A DNA stretch of 64,000 nt from Hormoscilla sp. GM7CHS1pb (GCA_014323675.1 JACONN010000002.1:2586001-2650000), one strand, 5' to 3'; counted from the stretch's first letter, positions 47,106 to 57,581 are shown. Numbers and translations are program-made. The notes: generated by a model from the letters alone, not told the origin.

Positions 47106-47145
47106 AAAAAAGCGCCCCCCTCGAAGGAGAGCGCTTTTTGTTTTT
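47106..47145. terminator. Rho-independent terminator
   Basis: AAAAAAGCGCCCCCCTCG, AAGGAGAGCGC and TTTTTGTTTTT form an imperfect stem with A and T tracts, so it can work both ways. The large surface protein gene ends 77 bp further on and would use it. Confidence 0.75.
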
Positions 47146-47221
47146 AGCTAATTCTTAGCCATCGAATCACGCGACCTTGTGAGTCGATAATGGACCGGTT
47201 GAAGGCCATCGTGCTCACGGG

Positions 47222-49482
47222 CTACATCATGCCGAAAGATTGCAAGTGCTCATTAATTGCCGAAGCAGTAGTACGAGTGGCATCCTCGCTTACTGCACCC
47301 GAGATCAAAGCCTGATCAGAGAACCCGAGAGCATGGCGCATGAATAAAATGCCATCAGTTAACGCCCCTGCCGTGCCATTGCCATCTACATCTAACATTA
47401 TGTCCCCCATTTCATCCAAGTAGGTAACAATTTCTGATGTATCGCGAGTGGCACCTTCACCTACAACATCTTCAGTCAAAGTCTCTCCCCTGAACCCGAA
47501 GAGATAACGTATGGCCACAAGGCCGTCAGTTAATGCATCTATAACTCCATTCCCATCAATGTCCAGTGCAGGTGATGGAGCAGGTGATGGAGCAGGCGAG
47601 GTTAATGCAATTGAACTGGGGACAAAGTTGCTATTCGCAGGCAGGTCATCTGAGTTGGCACCAAAGTTGATCTGTGTCCCTGAAAACCCTGGTAGCGTTG
47701 TGAAGTTGGCCGTATAGAGGGTAGGATTAGGATTGTTGGGCCAATTTCCGTCAGCATCTACCCAAGCTTGCAAGATGTATTTGTCTGTGTTCGGGTCGCC
47801 GTCCAAACCCCCGTTGGTAATCGGATCGTCCAAGACTGCACTTATAGGTTGCGCGCCCAAAGGAAAGTGCTCAGTCAGACCAGTGACTGGATCAAATGCT
47901 ACTTGAGAACTGTCCCAATGCATTTGAAAGACTATTCCTGTGGTGGGAGTTTCCGCAGGTTCAGTAGAGTAGTTGACATCAAAGCTGACACTTGTGTTTG
48001 GTTCTACTGCTTTGGTTGGTTCTGAAGGGGTGACTTTCAGTTGAGTGACTGAGGTTATGTCCTCCTCCGGAATGTCCATGGGAGCGGCATTAGTTGCCTT
48101 CTCAACTTGAATTACATAGACACCATGATTGCCATTACTGGTCAAATCATTGATGCCGTCTCCGTTGATGTCGATGCTGTCCTGGAACCTTCCTGCAGCC
48201 CACACATTACCATTGCTGTCGGCGGCTATGACCTCGCCAACGTCATTATCGCTACCGCCGATCTTTAAGGCCTGAACCAAATCCCCCGAAGAGGAGAACT
48301 GGGCTACATAGCTATCACCTTTGCCATCACTGGTCAAATCATTGTTGCCGTCTCCGTCGATGTCGATGCTGTCCTCGAAATATCCTGTAACCCACAGATG
48401 ATCATTGTTATCGATGGCTATGCGGCTGTCATTGCCACCGAGATCTAAGACCTTAACGAAATCACCATTGCTCGAGAACTTGGCTAAATATTCATCAATG
48501 GGAAAACCATAATCATCACCATCGGTCAAATCATTGATGCCGTCTCCGTTGATGTCGATGTTGTCCTCGAAACGTCCTAACACCCACGCATCACCTCTGC
48601 TGTCGGTGGCTATGTCAAGGCTGTTGTCATTATCGCTACCGCCGATATTTTTGGCAAAGAGCAAATCCCCCTTCTCGTCGAACTTGGCTACATAGCCATC
48701 TCGATAGCCATTACTGATCAAATCATCTTCTCCGTCTTCGTCGATGTCGATGCTGCCGGAGAAAGTTCCTGTAGTCCACACATGATCATCCTTGTCGATG
48801 GCTATGCCATGACCAACCTCATCACCGCTACCGCCGATCTGGAAGACGTTGACCAAATTCCCCTCTGAGGAGAACTTGGCGAAATAGCTATCTCGATCAT
48901 TTCCAGGACGGCCCTTATTGGTCAAATCATCTTCTCCGTCTCCGTCGATGTCGAGGTGGCGCCAGAAACTTCCTTTAGTCCACACATTATCTTTGCTGTC
49001 GATGGCTATGCTCTTGCCCCATTCACTATGCTCAGTCGCCCGATCGCCGATCTGTAAGGCCTGAACAAAGTCCCCTCAGAGTTGAACTTGGCTAAATAGT
49101 GACCATCACGATCAGTACTGGTCAAATCATCCTCTCCGTCTCCGTCGATGTCGATGCTGCCATGGAACCCTCCTAACACCCATGCATTATCATTGCTGTC
49201 GGTGGCTAGGCCTATGCCCTTGTCTGGGAGTAAAATCTCAGTATTGCCGAAATCATAGGCCCGAACCAAATTCCCTTCAGAGTCGAACTTGGCTACATAG
49301 CTATCTCGATAGCCATTACTGATCAAATCATGTTCTCCGTCTCCGTCTAGGTCGATGCTGTCTCTGAACTCTCCTGTAATCCAGACATCACCCTTGCGGT
49401 CGATGGCTATGTCCTCGGGTGCCTCCAGCCTAGTGCTATCGCCGATCTGGAAGGCAACCTGATCCATTCCTGTTGATTCCAT
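47222..49482 (-). pseudogene. Seven-repeat SBBP-type beta-propeller with cohesin-like and dockerin-like ends, one frameshift
   Basis: About 750 residues, starting near MESTGMDQVAFQI at 49482. Seven repeats of roughly 65 residues share YVAKF.S.G.L......IGG and VW.TG.F..SIDIDGDG..DL, each with a DxDxDG calcium-type loop. The frame changes once near 49070 (a G run), and the two halves join as EGDFVQALQIGDRATE. After the propeller there is a VSFDVNY...TGIVFQMHWDS domain resembling cohesin-like adhesion modules. Two dockerin-like EF-hand repeats (LDIDGNGVIDALTDGLVAIR and LDVDGNGTAGALTDGILFMR) close the protein. No signal peptide is visible, so secretion would need another route. Confidence 0.82.
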
Positions 49483-49579
49483 CTTTTTGAACCTCCTCTT
49501 TGGTTAACTCTTCTACCTTTCCCAATCCCCACCCCCCCAACCTGTACCTACTATTTACCTATCTCCCTCGGTTTCCGCT

Positions 49580-51214
49580 TTATCCGGATTGCATGAGAGA
49601 ATTTCCTTGGACGTTGAGGTCGTTTATATCGTTCAGCCCAAGTGGTACTCGACCTTCCAGGGAGTTGTTTTGCAACCACAGTTTTGTTAGGTTGCTGAGG
49701 TTCCCTAGCGAGGAAGGTATTGTCCCCGTCAGGTTGTTATCATTTAGGTAGATATTTTCCAACATGGTGGCGTTCCCCAATTCCAGTGGGATGTTGCCAC
49801 TCAGGGCATTGTTCCCCATCCATAACTCTTGCAATTTACCGAGATTCCCCAATTCAGGGGGAATCGAACCACTCAAAGAATTCACATTCACCTTCAACCA
49901 CGTCAAGTTCCTGAGGTTCCCTAATTCACGGGGTATGTTACCCTCCAGGGAATTATGATTCAGCCATAAATGTGTCAAGTTCTCGAGGCCCCCTAATTCA
50001 GGGGGAATGGTACCGCGAAGGCCTTCGCGGTCCAGTTCTAGTTTCCGCAAACCGGTGAGCTTGCTTAACCCTGAAGGGAGCGTCGTACCGCTCACCCCGG
50101 CTGAGAGTTCCGTCACTCGTGATTTCTCGACTGTCATCCCATTCAACAACCTGTTAACATTACTAGCAAGGGGGACATGATAATCCACATCGACGGGGAT
50201 GTTTGTGTTTTTGAACCAATCGCTATTGAGCTCATTCAGGGTTTGATAATCGCTGGCATTTACGAAGTAAAGCCCAGTACCAGAACTAAAAACCGATACT
50301 CCGATATAAAACTTGTCCGTTACGGAGTTTCCCGCATCATCTGATGCAGTTACGGTCACAAGAGAATTGCTATCAGCAGGATCAGCAGCAGCATCCCTAT
50401 CAGGCGTACCACTAATCACCCCAGTAATGGGGTCAAAGGTTAACCCGTCTGGCAAACCGCTGACGCTGTAGCTGGTAATGTTACCGCCGATTTTGCTGAA
50501 GTGACCGTTGACATCTATGCTGAGGTTGTGATTGCGAGTGGAATTCCTGTCGAATTCTACGACAGTATCCACGTCTTCAATTGGAACTCTCACATCAAGT
50601 GGATTCTCTAACCGTTTGATTGCCGATAAAGCTTCCACACTTGCGGGGATATCGCCGGTTAGGTGGTTATCCTGGAGCCACAGGTTCCGCAGGTTTGTGA
50701 GGTTGCCGAGCTCGGGCGGGATGCTGCCGGTCAGCTCATTATCCCACAGGTACAGGTTTTGTAAACTGGTTAGATTGCCCAACTCAGGGGGATGGTCCCC
50801 GTCAGGTTGTTCTTGGATAACCCGAGGGTTTGCAAGTTGGTGAGCTCACCCAACTCGGTCGGTATTGTGCCGGTGAGACCGTTGTTATGCAGTCGCAACT
50901 TCGTCAAGCTGCTCAATCCACTCAGCTCGGATGGTATAGTACCACTGAGAGAGTTGTTGATCAAGTTAAGGTGTTGTAAGGCGGTGAGTCCACCCAGTTC
51001 AGGGGGATGGTGCCGGTGAGGTTGTTGTCGTCGAGCTTGATCTCTGTTACTCGCGAATCCTCAACCGTGATCCCATGCCAGGTGGCAACGACATCAGCAT
51101 CGGGGGGGTGTCACTGGTGACATCCCAGTTCTCCTTGTTTAACCAGGCCGGTCCGCCGGTCTGATTGTACAGGGCCCTTATGCCTAAATAGTCGGTGGCA
51201 TTGATAGCCGCCAT
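49580..51214 (-). pseudogene. Plant-type leucine-rich-repeat protein with cadherin-like domain, three frameshifts
   Basis: From ATG 51214 (MAAINATDYLGIRALYNQTG) to the stop at 49580, about 545 residues. Repeats of 24 residues, LGNL.NL..L.L..N.L.G.IP.E, occur in two blocks. Between them is a cadherin/dystroglycan-like domain (GLPDGLTFDPITGVISGTPD). The frame breaks at a C run near 51105, and at CCCCC runs near 51005 and 50790. Each break is repaired by one base (TIPPELG in both later cases). It is next to the propeller gene on the same strand. Both look like cell-surface adhesins. Confidence 0.82.
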
Positions 51215-51421
51215 AGGGTTTTCCTCGTCTTTTAGAGCATGAATACAGCCTAGCCAACCCGGTTGAGTTTTGTCAAGGGTTTTGAGAAATTTTTTTTCTT
51301 AGAGATGAAAATGCTGAAACCCATGTATATCAATAGTTTCGGCTCGGGAAAAAAATGTTTTTGTTATGTTTCGTACAGCTGCTTCTCTTCTATCATCTGC
51401 CGGTGGCGTTGCCGGTTCCTA

Positions 51422-51508
51422 AAGAAAGGGGGGGCGGGGAGAGGATCGGATCCGGGCGGGGAGGGGATCTGGGCGGGCGGGGAGGGTATCCGGGCGGGGA
51501 GGGGATCG
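51422..51508 (+). repeat. G-rich tandem repeats, G-quadruplex potential
   Basis: Units such as GATCCGGGCGGGGAGGG repeat about four times, with four or more runs of three to seven G. The complementary strand is C-rich. It is about 210 bp upstream of the LRR gene start. Confidence 0.75.
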
Positions 51509-51544
51509 CCCTGTCAAAGCCCTGTATTGTTCTTGTAGCCATAC

Positions 51545-51575
51545 CCGTTCCCACGGCTCCGCCTGGGAACGGGTT
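51545..51575. repeat. Palindrome CCCGTTCCCACGG...GGAACGGG
   Basis: CCCGTTCCCACGGCTCCGCC is followed by TGGGAACGGG. A diverged relative (CCCGTTCCCAGGCGGAGCCG) lies at 60239-60265. Confidence 0.75.
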
Positions 51576-51699
51576 CGGCTGCGCCACGCTGCGTGATGGG
51601 AATGAGGTACTTCATACTTCATACTTCATATTTGACACCAAACATTTCACACCTACCTCTATTACAACTGACAGAACTGAATCACTTGACTAATTCTAG

Positions 51700-52476
51700 T
51701 CAAACGGGCAAAACGGGATTTAGCCAGCGGCTCATTTCCCGCAACAGCTGATTTAAATCTTTATATAAGAATTCTTGCTTCACCCACTGGCCTACTGCAT
51801 CCAGCGGCGTAAATTCTCTTCCTGCTTGCCAGTTGACATCTTGACCTAAAGGTGTTATATGGGTTCCGGGTAGGGTAAGACTGGCAACCATATTGCCAAA
51901 GCGTTTTTGCAAGAGGTTCATTAAGCTAGTCGTTTGGTCAATATCATCGTTCTGGAATTTTATCAGCAAATTGCGGCGGATGCTGTACTCTTGAGCGATT
52001 AGCTGGTTAGTTTTTACCGGTGTTGGGGTAAACTCGATATTGAAAGCTGGGGTTAAGTTGAGTTGCTCGACCAAGGGGATAGCCCGACGGGCGGAGTGAT
52101 TATTATAGCACATGAGGATATTTCCCGCACGAGATACCTCAAATAGGCTACCAATGAGCAGATGCAGCTTGGAACCCAGGCTGTGTCCGACTCCGTATAT
52201 GGGAAGATAGGCTTTGGATAACGTGGCTGATTTTTTTAAGCGTTCGGTGGTTGTCTCAAAGGCTTTGAGGACTTCAAGGGCGATCTCGTTATGGTCGAGT
52301 GTCTGCACAAAGGGTGTCGCCACTACCAGATAGCGCTTTTGAGCCAGGGCTTCCAGTAACCAGCGATAGGTGAGTTGGGGAGCTGGGGCGGCGAAGGCCC
52401 CTCCAAGAAAATGTACTATCCCGATCGGGCGACGGGGAGTTAATACCCAGTTACCTGCTACTTCTTGCCAATCCAT
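51700..52476 (-). CDS. DUF1350 family protein
   Basis: 258 residues: MDWQEVAGNWVLTPRRPIGI at the start and a GVGHSLGSKLHLLIG motif in the middle, like an alpha/beta-hydrolase nucleophile elbow. This is a conserved family in cyanobacteria and chloroplasts with no defined function, and I see no obvious catalytic acid. Intact. Confidence 0.85.
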   Translation of the reverse strand: MDWQEVAGNWVLTPRRPIGIVHFLGGAFAAPAPQLTYRWLLEALAQKRYLVVATPFVQTLDHNEIALEVLKAFETTTERLKKSATLSKAYLPIYGVGHSLGSKLHLLIGSLFEVSRAGNILMCYNNHSARRAIPLVEQLNLTPAFNIEFTPTPVKTNQLIAQEYSIRRNLLIKFQNDDIDQTTSLMNLLQKRFGNMVASLTLPGTHITPLGQDVNWQAGREFTPLDAVGQWVKQEFLYKDLNQLLREMSRWLNPVLPV

Positions 52477-52544
52477 TTTATCTGCACCTGTTTGAATATC
52501 TTGCGATACCTTTATTATAGATTACTTTTTCCTCACCACGCCTT

Positions 52545-52656
52545 GAACATGGTTAATTTTCTCAAATATGAACGAGACTTTCCGCAGCGGTAAGGTATCA
52601 TATGACTAATCTAATACTACAGCATTCTACATGACGGACGCTTCGCCGTAAAGGAT
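52545..52656 (+). repeat. Copy of the region upstream of the broken ATPase at 57.4 kb
   Basis: TTGAACATGGTTAATTTT, CTCAAATATGAACG and, after an indel, AGCATTCTACATG are shared with 57406-57473. At 57.4 kb the same sequence is the start codon and upstream region of the minus-strand ATPase fragment, so this may be another relic of it. Confidence 0.65.
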
Positions 52657-52689
52657 CTGCAAGTCGAAAGTTATACCGAGGAGGACAAA

Positions 52690-52983
52690 ATGCCTTTACT
52701 GAGTCAGATTGAAATACGGGCCATGCAAGTCCAACAGGAAGCTTTGCGAAGTGCCCGCGAGTCGGTGATGGAAGTCTTGGAAGTGCGGTTCCAAGAAGTG
52801 CCCGAGGCGATCGCAGATACTATTAATAGCATTGAGGACGTGGTCTTTTTGAAGCAATCTCACTGGCAAGCAATTGTTATGGTTCCCTCGTTTCTTGCGA
52901 TCGAACTTCTAAATGTGGCGATCTCCTCGGGAGGAATAAATATTTTTGTGGATTTATGTCTGTTAACTGCTATAATTAATTAG
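52690..52983 (+). pseudogene. Rpn-family-like protein fragment
   Basis: 97 residues: LSQIEIRAMQVQQEALRSAR and VLEVRFQEVPEAIADTINSI resemble the C-terminal helices of cyanobacterial Rpn/PD-(D/E)XK transposase-like proteins. The end (VDLCLLTAIIN) does not fit. A ribosome binding site (GAGGAC) precedes the ATG. It is probably a truncated copy. Confidence 0.4.
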
Positions 52984-53002
52984 TTGTTTTCCCCATTAAC
53001 AA

Positions 53003-53284
53003 ATGCACGTTATTAGCTATCGACGTTTAAGGGAATATGCTCACGAGCCTTTGGATAACTGGTATAAAGTTGCCAGCAAGGCTAATTGGTCAAATTTGAT
53101 TGAGGTGCAATGTGTTTTTCCCACGGCTGAGACTGTTGGTAATTTTACAGTATTTAATATTAAGGGTAATCAATATCGCTTAATTGTTAGCATAGATTAC
53201 CAAGGGCAATTAATTTACATTAAATACGTTCTTACTCATGCAGAATACGACAAGGAGTATTGGAAAAATGACCCTTGCTTTTAG
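53003..53284 (+). CDS. higB: HigB-like toxin (mRNA interferase)
   Basis: 93 residues, MHVISYRRLREYAHEPLDNW at the start. The FTVFNIKGNQYRLIVSIDYQ core and the TLT(H)AEYDKE end are those of the HigB_toxin family (PF09907), which cuts mRNA on ribosomes. It precedes higA and overlaps it by 17 bp. Toxin-first order is typical of hig operons. Confidence 0.87.
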   Translation: MHVISYRRLREYAHEPLDNWYKVASKANWSNLIEVQCVFPTAETVGNFTVFNIKGNQYRLIVSIDYQGQLIYIKYVLTHAEYDKEYWKNDPCF

Positions 53285-53672
53285 CTCTCAAAAGTATACC
53301 ACATTATTGGTAAAATACCAGCCTAAATTAATTAAAACAGAGGAAGAAAACGAACGAGCACTGGCAGTTGTCGAGGAGTTAATGCACATTCACGATCGCA
53401 CTCCTGAAGAGGATGCTCTCTATGAGTTATTGATTGTTTTAATTGAAAAATTTGAGGATAATTTTTATCGTCCTGGTTCCGCATCGACTCCTCATTCAAT
53501 GTTACTGTTTTTGATGGAACAGCAAAAGGTACAACCAGAAGATTTGGTGGAGGTTGTTGGTGACGAAGATGTTGCCCTTGAATTGGTTAATGGTGGGGGT
53601 AAGATTAGCGACGAATTGGCTGAAATTTTGGGTAATTTTTTTAAGGTTGATTCCAGTTTGTTTGTAAAATAA
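53268..53672 (+). CDS. higA: HigA-like antitoxin
   Basis: 134 residues from ATG 53268 (MTLAFSSQKYTTLL), with AAGGAGTATTGG upstream inside higB. A longer start at 53238 is less likely. An acidic helical N-terminal part is followed by an Xre-like helix-turn-helix: HSMLLFLMEQQKVQPEDLV and GGGKISDELAEILGNFF. The second half is degenerate, but spacing fits HigA of cyanobacteria. It should bind HigB and repress the operon. Confidence 0.83.
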   Translation: MTLAFSSQKYTTLLVKYQPKLIKTEEENERALAVVEELMHIHDRTPEEDALYELLIVLIEKFEDNFYRPGSASTPHSMLLFLMEQQKVQPEDLVEVVGDEDVALELVNGGGKISDELAEILGNFFKVDSSLFVK

Positions 53673-53975
53673 TTAATATTGTTCCATAACGATCTCTCCG
53701 GAAATAATGGCGGCGATCGCTCTTTTTGCCTGGCGCGATCGCCGCATTGTTGGCAACATAGCTGGCAGGGGTGAAAAGGGGTGTAATTAAAAGTGACACT
53801 TAGGCATTATTAACCGGTCCGGGGTTTTACCTCTGTATGACCGGCGGGATCAGATATCCGCCAGTGATGGCCGGTGGATGGAACCACTTCTTAGGTGAAT
53901 TCTGCCTTGACCCTTGAGATTTTTTTACTCTTATGTTATATAATTATTATAAGTTTACTATGGAGCTAAAGTCCT

Positions 53976-54224
53976 ATGTCTGAATTCATGAATCATAATC
54001 AAACGGTTGAACTAACCAGTAGCGCTTATGAATTAGCTCTAAGATTGCAGGCTCATCCCAATATATCAGCTCGTGTTTTATCTATTTTAGCTCTTGTTGA
54101 AAATCCGGATGATAATTGTGAAACAGCGAGCGGTGCGGAATTAGAAGTTGTCTCGGAACTCCAAAAACTGGGAAATGATGCTCTTCAAGATTGGGCCAAT
54201 TCCCAAGAGAAAAAAAAGCCTTAG
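53976..54224 (+). CDS. IS-encoded N-terminal ORF (frame 1 of the transposase)
   Basis: 82 residues, MSEFMNHNQTVELTSSAYEL at the start and LQDWANSQEKKKP at the end. It ends at a run of eight A (GAGAAAAAAAAGCC). A -1 shift there continues into the transposase frame, giving one longer protein. Such programmed frameshifts are common in IS elements. The shift would give EKK-x-ALACEKSPL. Confidence 0.65.
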   Translation: MSEFMNHNQTVELTSSAYELALRLQAHPNISARVLSILALVENPDDNCETASGAELEVVSELQKLGNDALQDWANSQEKKKP

Positions 54225-54245
54225 CTTGTGAGAAATCTCCCTTGA

Positions 54246-55351
54246 TGCGCCGTCAGAGAAAAAAGCAACTATATTGGTATAGCCTGTTCGGAACTATCCA
54301 AGTTATAGAACAAATATTTATTTGCGTAAAAACGGAAAAAGTATTTAGACCGTTTTCATCATCTGCCCAAATACATTGTCGAGGTTATTCTTTACCATTA
54401 CAACGAGCAATTACTGATTTGGGAGCCGATGTATCTTTTGGAAAAATCCCTGAAAAGCTCAAAGAACATTACGGTATAACTGTACCGATTAGTTCGGCAC
54501 AAGCGATTACTCAAAAACATGCACATGCGGTTAAAACATCTCAAATTTTAGCATCCGAAATCCCCGATAGAGATGGAGTAGATCAGATAATTACAGAAAT
54601 GGATGGCACGATGATTCCAATTGTGAACACGACGCCAGCAACCGATGATGTTCAAATTGTCGATCGCCGAAAAAACCGAAAGCTTAGTTGGAAAGAAGCT
54701 CGCCTATCACTTGTGGAAATTCCTGGCCAAAAACAGTCACTTATTGGAGGTACAGTAGGTACTGTTAATGATGCAGGAAACCAATTACTGCATAGTGCAA
54801 TTCGGGCTGGTATAGGTAGCAATACTAAAGTTCATGCCATTGGAGATGGAGCCAGTTGGATTGTTAATCAGGTAAGGCGCTTGTTTGGAGAACGTGCTAG
54901 CTATCTAATAGATTTTTATCATCTGTGTGAATATTTAGCCGCCGCTGCTCCTGGAAATGAACAGCAACAAAAAAAATGGTTGAAACAACAAAAGCAAGAT
55001 CTCAAAAAAAATCAGCTCCTCAAAGTATTAAAGAATTTATCAACTCGTATGGAACCAGAACATCTAGCTGATAAATTTGCTCCCGTCCGAGTTGGTACAC
55101 GATACATAAAAAACCGGCTTGAATACTTAGACTACAAAAGTGCTATTGATGCTGATTTACCAATTGGCTCTGGAAAAATTGAGAGCGCTCATCGTTATGT
55201 AATTCAAAACCGTTTGAAATTAACAGGTTCTTGGTGGACAGTTGAAAAAGCTGATGATATGTTAGCTTTAAGGATATTAAGAGTTAATAATGATTGGCAA
55301 TCCTATTGGTTCAATTATTATCAAGAGACTCCCCTCATCGGCGCCGTCTAA
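54246..55351 (+). CDS. ISKra4-family transposase
   Basis: About 370 residues of DDE transposase in the -1 frame relative to the first ORF. Catalytic region: ITEMDGTMIP, VHAIGDGASWIVNQV and LPIGSGKIESAHRYVIQNRL. There is a YHLCEYLAAAAPGNEQQQKK stretch between the second and third acids. The nested IS inserts only 11 bp after the stop, so the reading frame is untouched. Expression probably needs the frameshift; the open frame starts at 54191. Confidence 0.82.
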
Positions 55352-55362
55352 CAGTTATTGAT

Positions 55363-56564
55363 AGGGTGCATCCCAAAGTTTTCATAAGTACAAATACTTA
55401 GATGGAAGAGAGAGGCTTTTATGATAATTTACAAAAGTACTCCTCATCCTGGTAGAAGTCATGAACCCAAAAATCCAAGCCCAAATTGAAGCCCATGCTC
55501 AAGCCATCGCGGCCCTCCTCCACGAGCAAGCTTTGGCCACCGTACCGGAACAACTCACCACTCTTGAAGGAATCGAAGGGACGGTCCGCTCACTTGTTCT
55601 CCAATATGTCAGCCCTGAAATCGCCCTTTTTTTATCGCCAAGGAGAGTGGGACAAGGGCAGGACACCCCCGCGCCGTCAAGAGCATTGTGGGGGAACTGA
55701 AGCTCACCAGTCAGCAAGCACAGTATTTTGAGGTCAAAGCCTATAGTCAGTGGAGTCCTTACCTGGAGAAATGTTGCCTAGAGTTGAGTGGGAATTCATC
55801 TTATGAACAATCGGCAAGGCAAATCAAGTTACTGACGGGGATGAAAGTCTCAAGAGGAACACAGCAACGACTGGTGCAGCGTTATGAATTTTCCTCAGGG
55901 CAAGTGTCACACCCCGTGCAGGCATTAAGTCTGGATGGGGGGAAAGTGCGGTTACGGACCGAACTGGGAGAACCCTGCCAGTGGCGAGACTACAAAGCCG
56001 TGAACTTGAATGGGGAGTGGGTAGGGGCATATTTCCGAGATAACGAACGACTGGTGGACAAAGTCAACCAACAAACCCTAGAAGTATCAGTTTTCACCCT
56101 AGGAGATGGTCATGATGGCATTTGGAACATCCTCAAGAAAATCTCCAACCGGGTAGAAATACTCGATTGGTATCACTTAATGGAGAACTTAGAAAAAGTC
56201 GGCGGCTCTCAGCAGCGATTGGACCGGGTGAAGGAACTCCTGTGGAAAGGCCAGGTGAAGGAAGCCAATCGTAAGTTTGAAGATTGGGAGCATGAGCGGG
56301 TAGACAGGTTTAAGGGCTATGTGGAGAAGCATCAGCATCGCATCGTCAACTACGAGTACTATCAGGCAGAGGAGATTCCCATAGGATCAGGGCAAGTCGA
56401 ATCAACGGTAGGCCGAGGGGCAAGGGTGAAGTTATCTGGAGCTCAGTGGAAGGAGGAGAATGTCCCCCAGGTTTTACGACATCGTTGTGCTTGCTTGAAC
56501 GGAGTCTTTACAACACTCAGGTTAGATGAGTAATAATACTTACCTTAAAACTGGGATGCACCCT
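55363..56564 (+). mobile_element. Nested ISKra4-family element
   Basis: 1202 bp. The left end AGGGTGCATCCCAAAGTTTT and right end AAAACTGGGATGCACCCT are inverted, and ATTGAT is duplicated at 55357-55362 and 56565-56570. It is inserted in the tail of the element at 53779-56751. Confidence 0.92.
55461..56533 (+). pseudogene. ISKra4-family transposase, one frameshift
   Basis: The first part MNPKIQAQIEAHAQAIAALL and LQYVSPEIALF meets a TTTTTTT run near 55625. One base shift joins it to FIAKESGTRAGHP and RAVKSIVGELKLTSQQAQYF. The DDE domain follows (VQALSLDGGKVRLR, TLGDGHDGIWNIL, IPIGSGQVESTVGRGARVKL). The total of about 357 residues is right for the family. Either programmed shifting or a base error could be responsible. 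Confidence 0.82.
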
Positions 56565-56800
56565 ATTGATACTCTCACCAGTCACCAGACGACCATCATT
56601 TTTCTGCCATGAGAGCGCTCTGAACATATATAATATAAATCTCGGGGGTCAATATTGCCAGATATTCACTGGCGATATTAACGCTTGATCCTACCAATTA
56701 GTTTTGATGACATCGCCGGTTCATGATTGAGTGTCACTTTTAATTACACCCGGTGAAAAGTTAAAATAAGTTGTGTTATAATGGATTTTGTCAAGTTAAC

Positions 56801-57004
56801 TCAAATTAGGTCTATGACAACGGTAACATCCAAACATATTGAGGTTATCCAGTAACGCTCAATAAAATCGTGAAGATTATGCCTGGGTAATTCTACATAA
56901 TTACAATCAGAGCTATCTGACTCTAAGATGACTTCAGCGATTTTTCTGAAAATAGTGCGATCGGTAGCTCCATCCCCGACAATACCTATATTTCTCTTGC
57001 TCAT
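56801..57004 (-). pseudogene. DUF4276-like fragment
   Basis: 67 residues: MSKRNIGIVGDGATDRTIFR and KIAEVILESDSSDCNYVEL resemble the N-terminal TOPRIM/DUF4276-like fold. The protein then stops. It follows the ATPase fragment by six bases, which mirrors the intact operon at 2.2-4.0 kb. Confidence 0.55.
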
Positions 57005-57010
57005 CTAATT

Positions 57011-57415
57011 TTACCCAATTGTGCCTGAATACCATAGCTCTGCTAGTTGATATTTTACCCTTCGCTTTCCGGTCACTTCATCATCTATTATTTCACCTTC
57101 TAGGGTGCCGATCCCAACTAGCATGTCGTAAACAATTTTTCCCTCGTGATTTTCCCACACAATTGATATTGATAGAGATTCGTCATCTCCTGCAAGTCGG
57201 TAGCGATGTGGATAGTAATCTTCTGCTGACACAGGTTGATTAAATTTTGGGTGCTGTGGATGCGATCGCCTCAATAGGGAAGCAAAGTGTTGGATACCCG
57301 CCAGTAAATTCGTCTTTCCCGAATTGTTATTACCGATCAACAAGGTCACGGGACGGATATCTATGGTGGTTGATTTGTGGGTTCTATAGTTTTTGAGAGT
57401 AATCTGCTTGAACAT
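57011..57415 (-). pseudogene. AAA ATPase, N-terminal fragment
   Basis: 134 residues: MFKQITLKNYRTHKSTTIDI and TLLIGNNNSGKTNLLAGIQH contain Walker A of an OLD/SMC-like ATPase. About two thirds of the protein, including Walker B, is missing. The end, ELWYSGTIG, is followed at once by the DUF4276-like frame. A deletion that kept the start of both genes would explain this. Confidence 0.75.
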
Positions 57416-57581
57416 GGTTAATTTTTCTCAAATATGAACGGTACTGTTCGCTACTATAGCATTCTACATGGATGAATTACAACTGTTTTATTTTATCGAT
57501 CCACGCAGCCGTTGAAAAACCTGCAGACGGCCAGTAACTTTGCCAGTAGCCCCGGGTGATTTTTCCTTCCCGCCGCCAACC

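Larger units (their letters stand above)
53779..56751 (+). mobile_element. ISKra4-type element, containing a second IS
   Basis: Perfect 21-bp inverted repeats (start GGGTGTAATTAAAAGTGAC) at 53779-53799 and 56731-56751. The 9-bp duplication GGTGAAAAG lies directly outside both ends (53770-53778 and 56752-56760). Without the nested element it is about 1765 bp. It sits 106 bp after higA. Confidence 0.93.
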
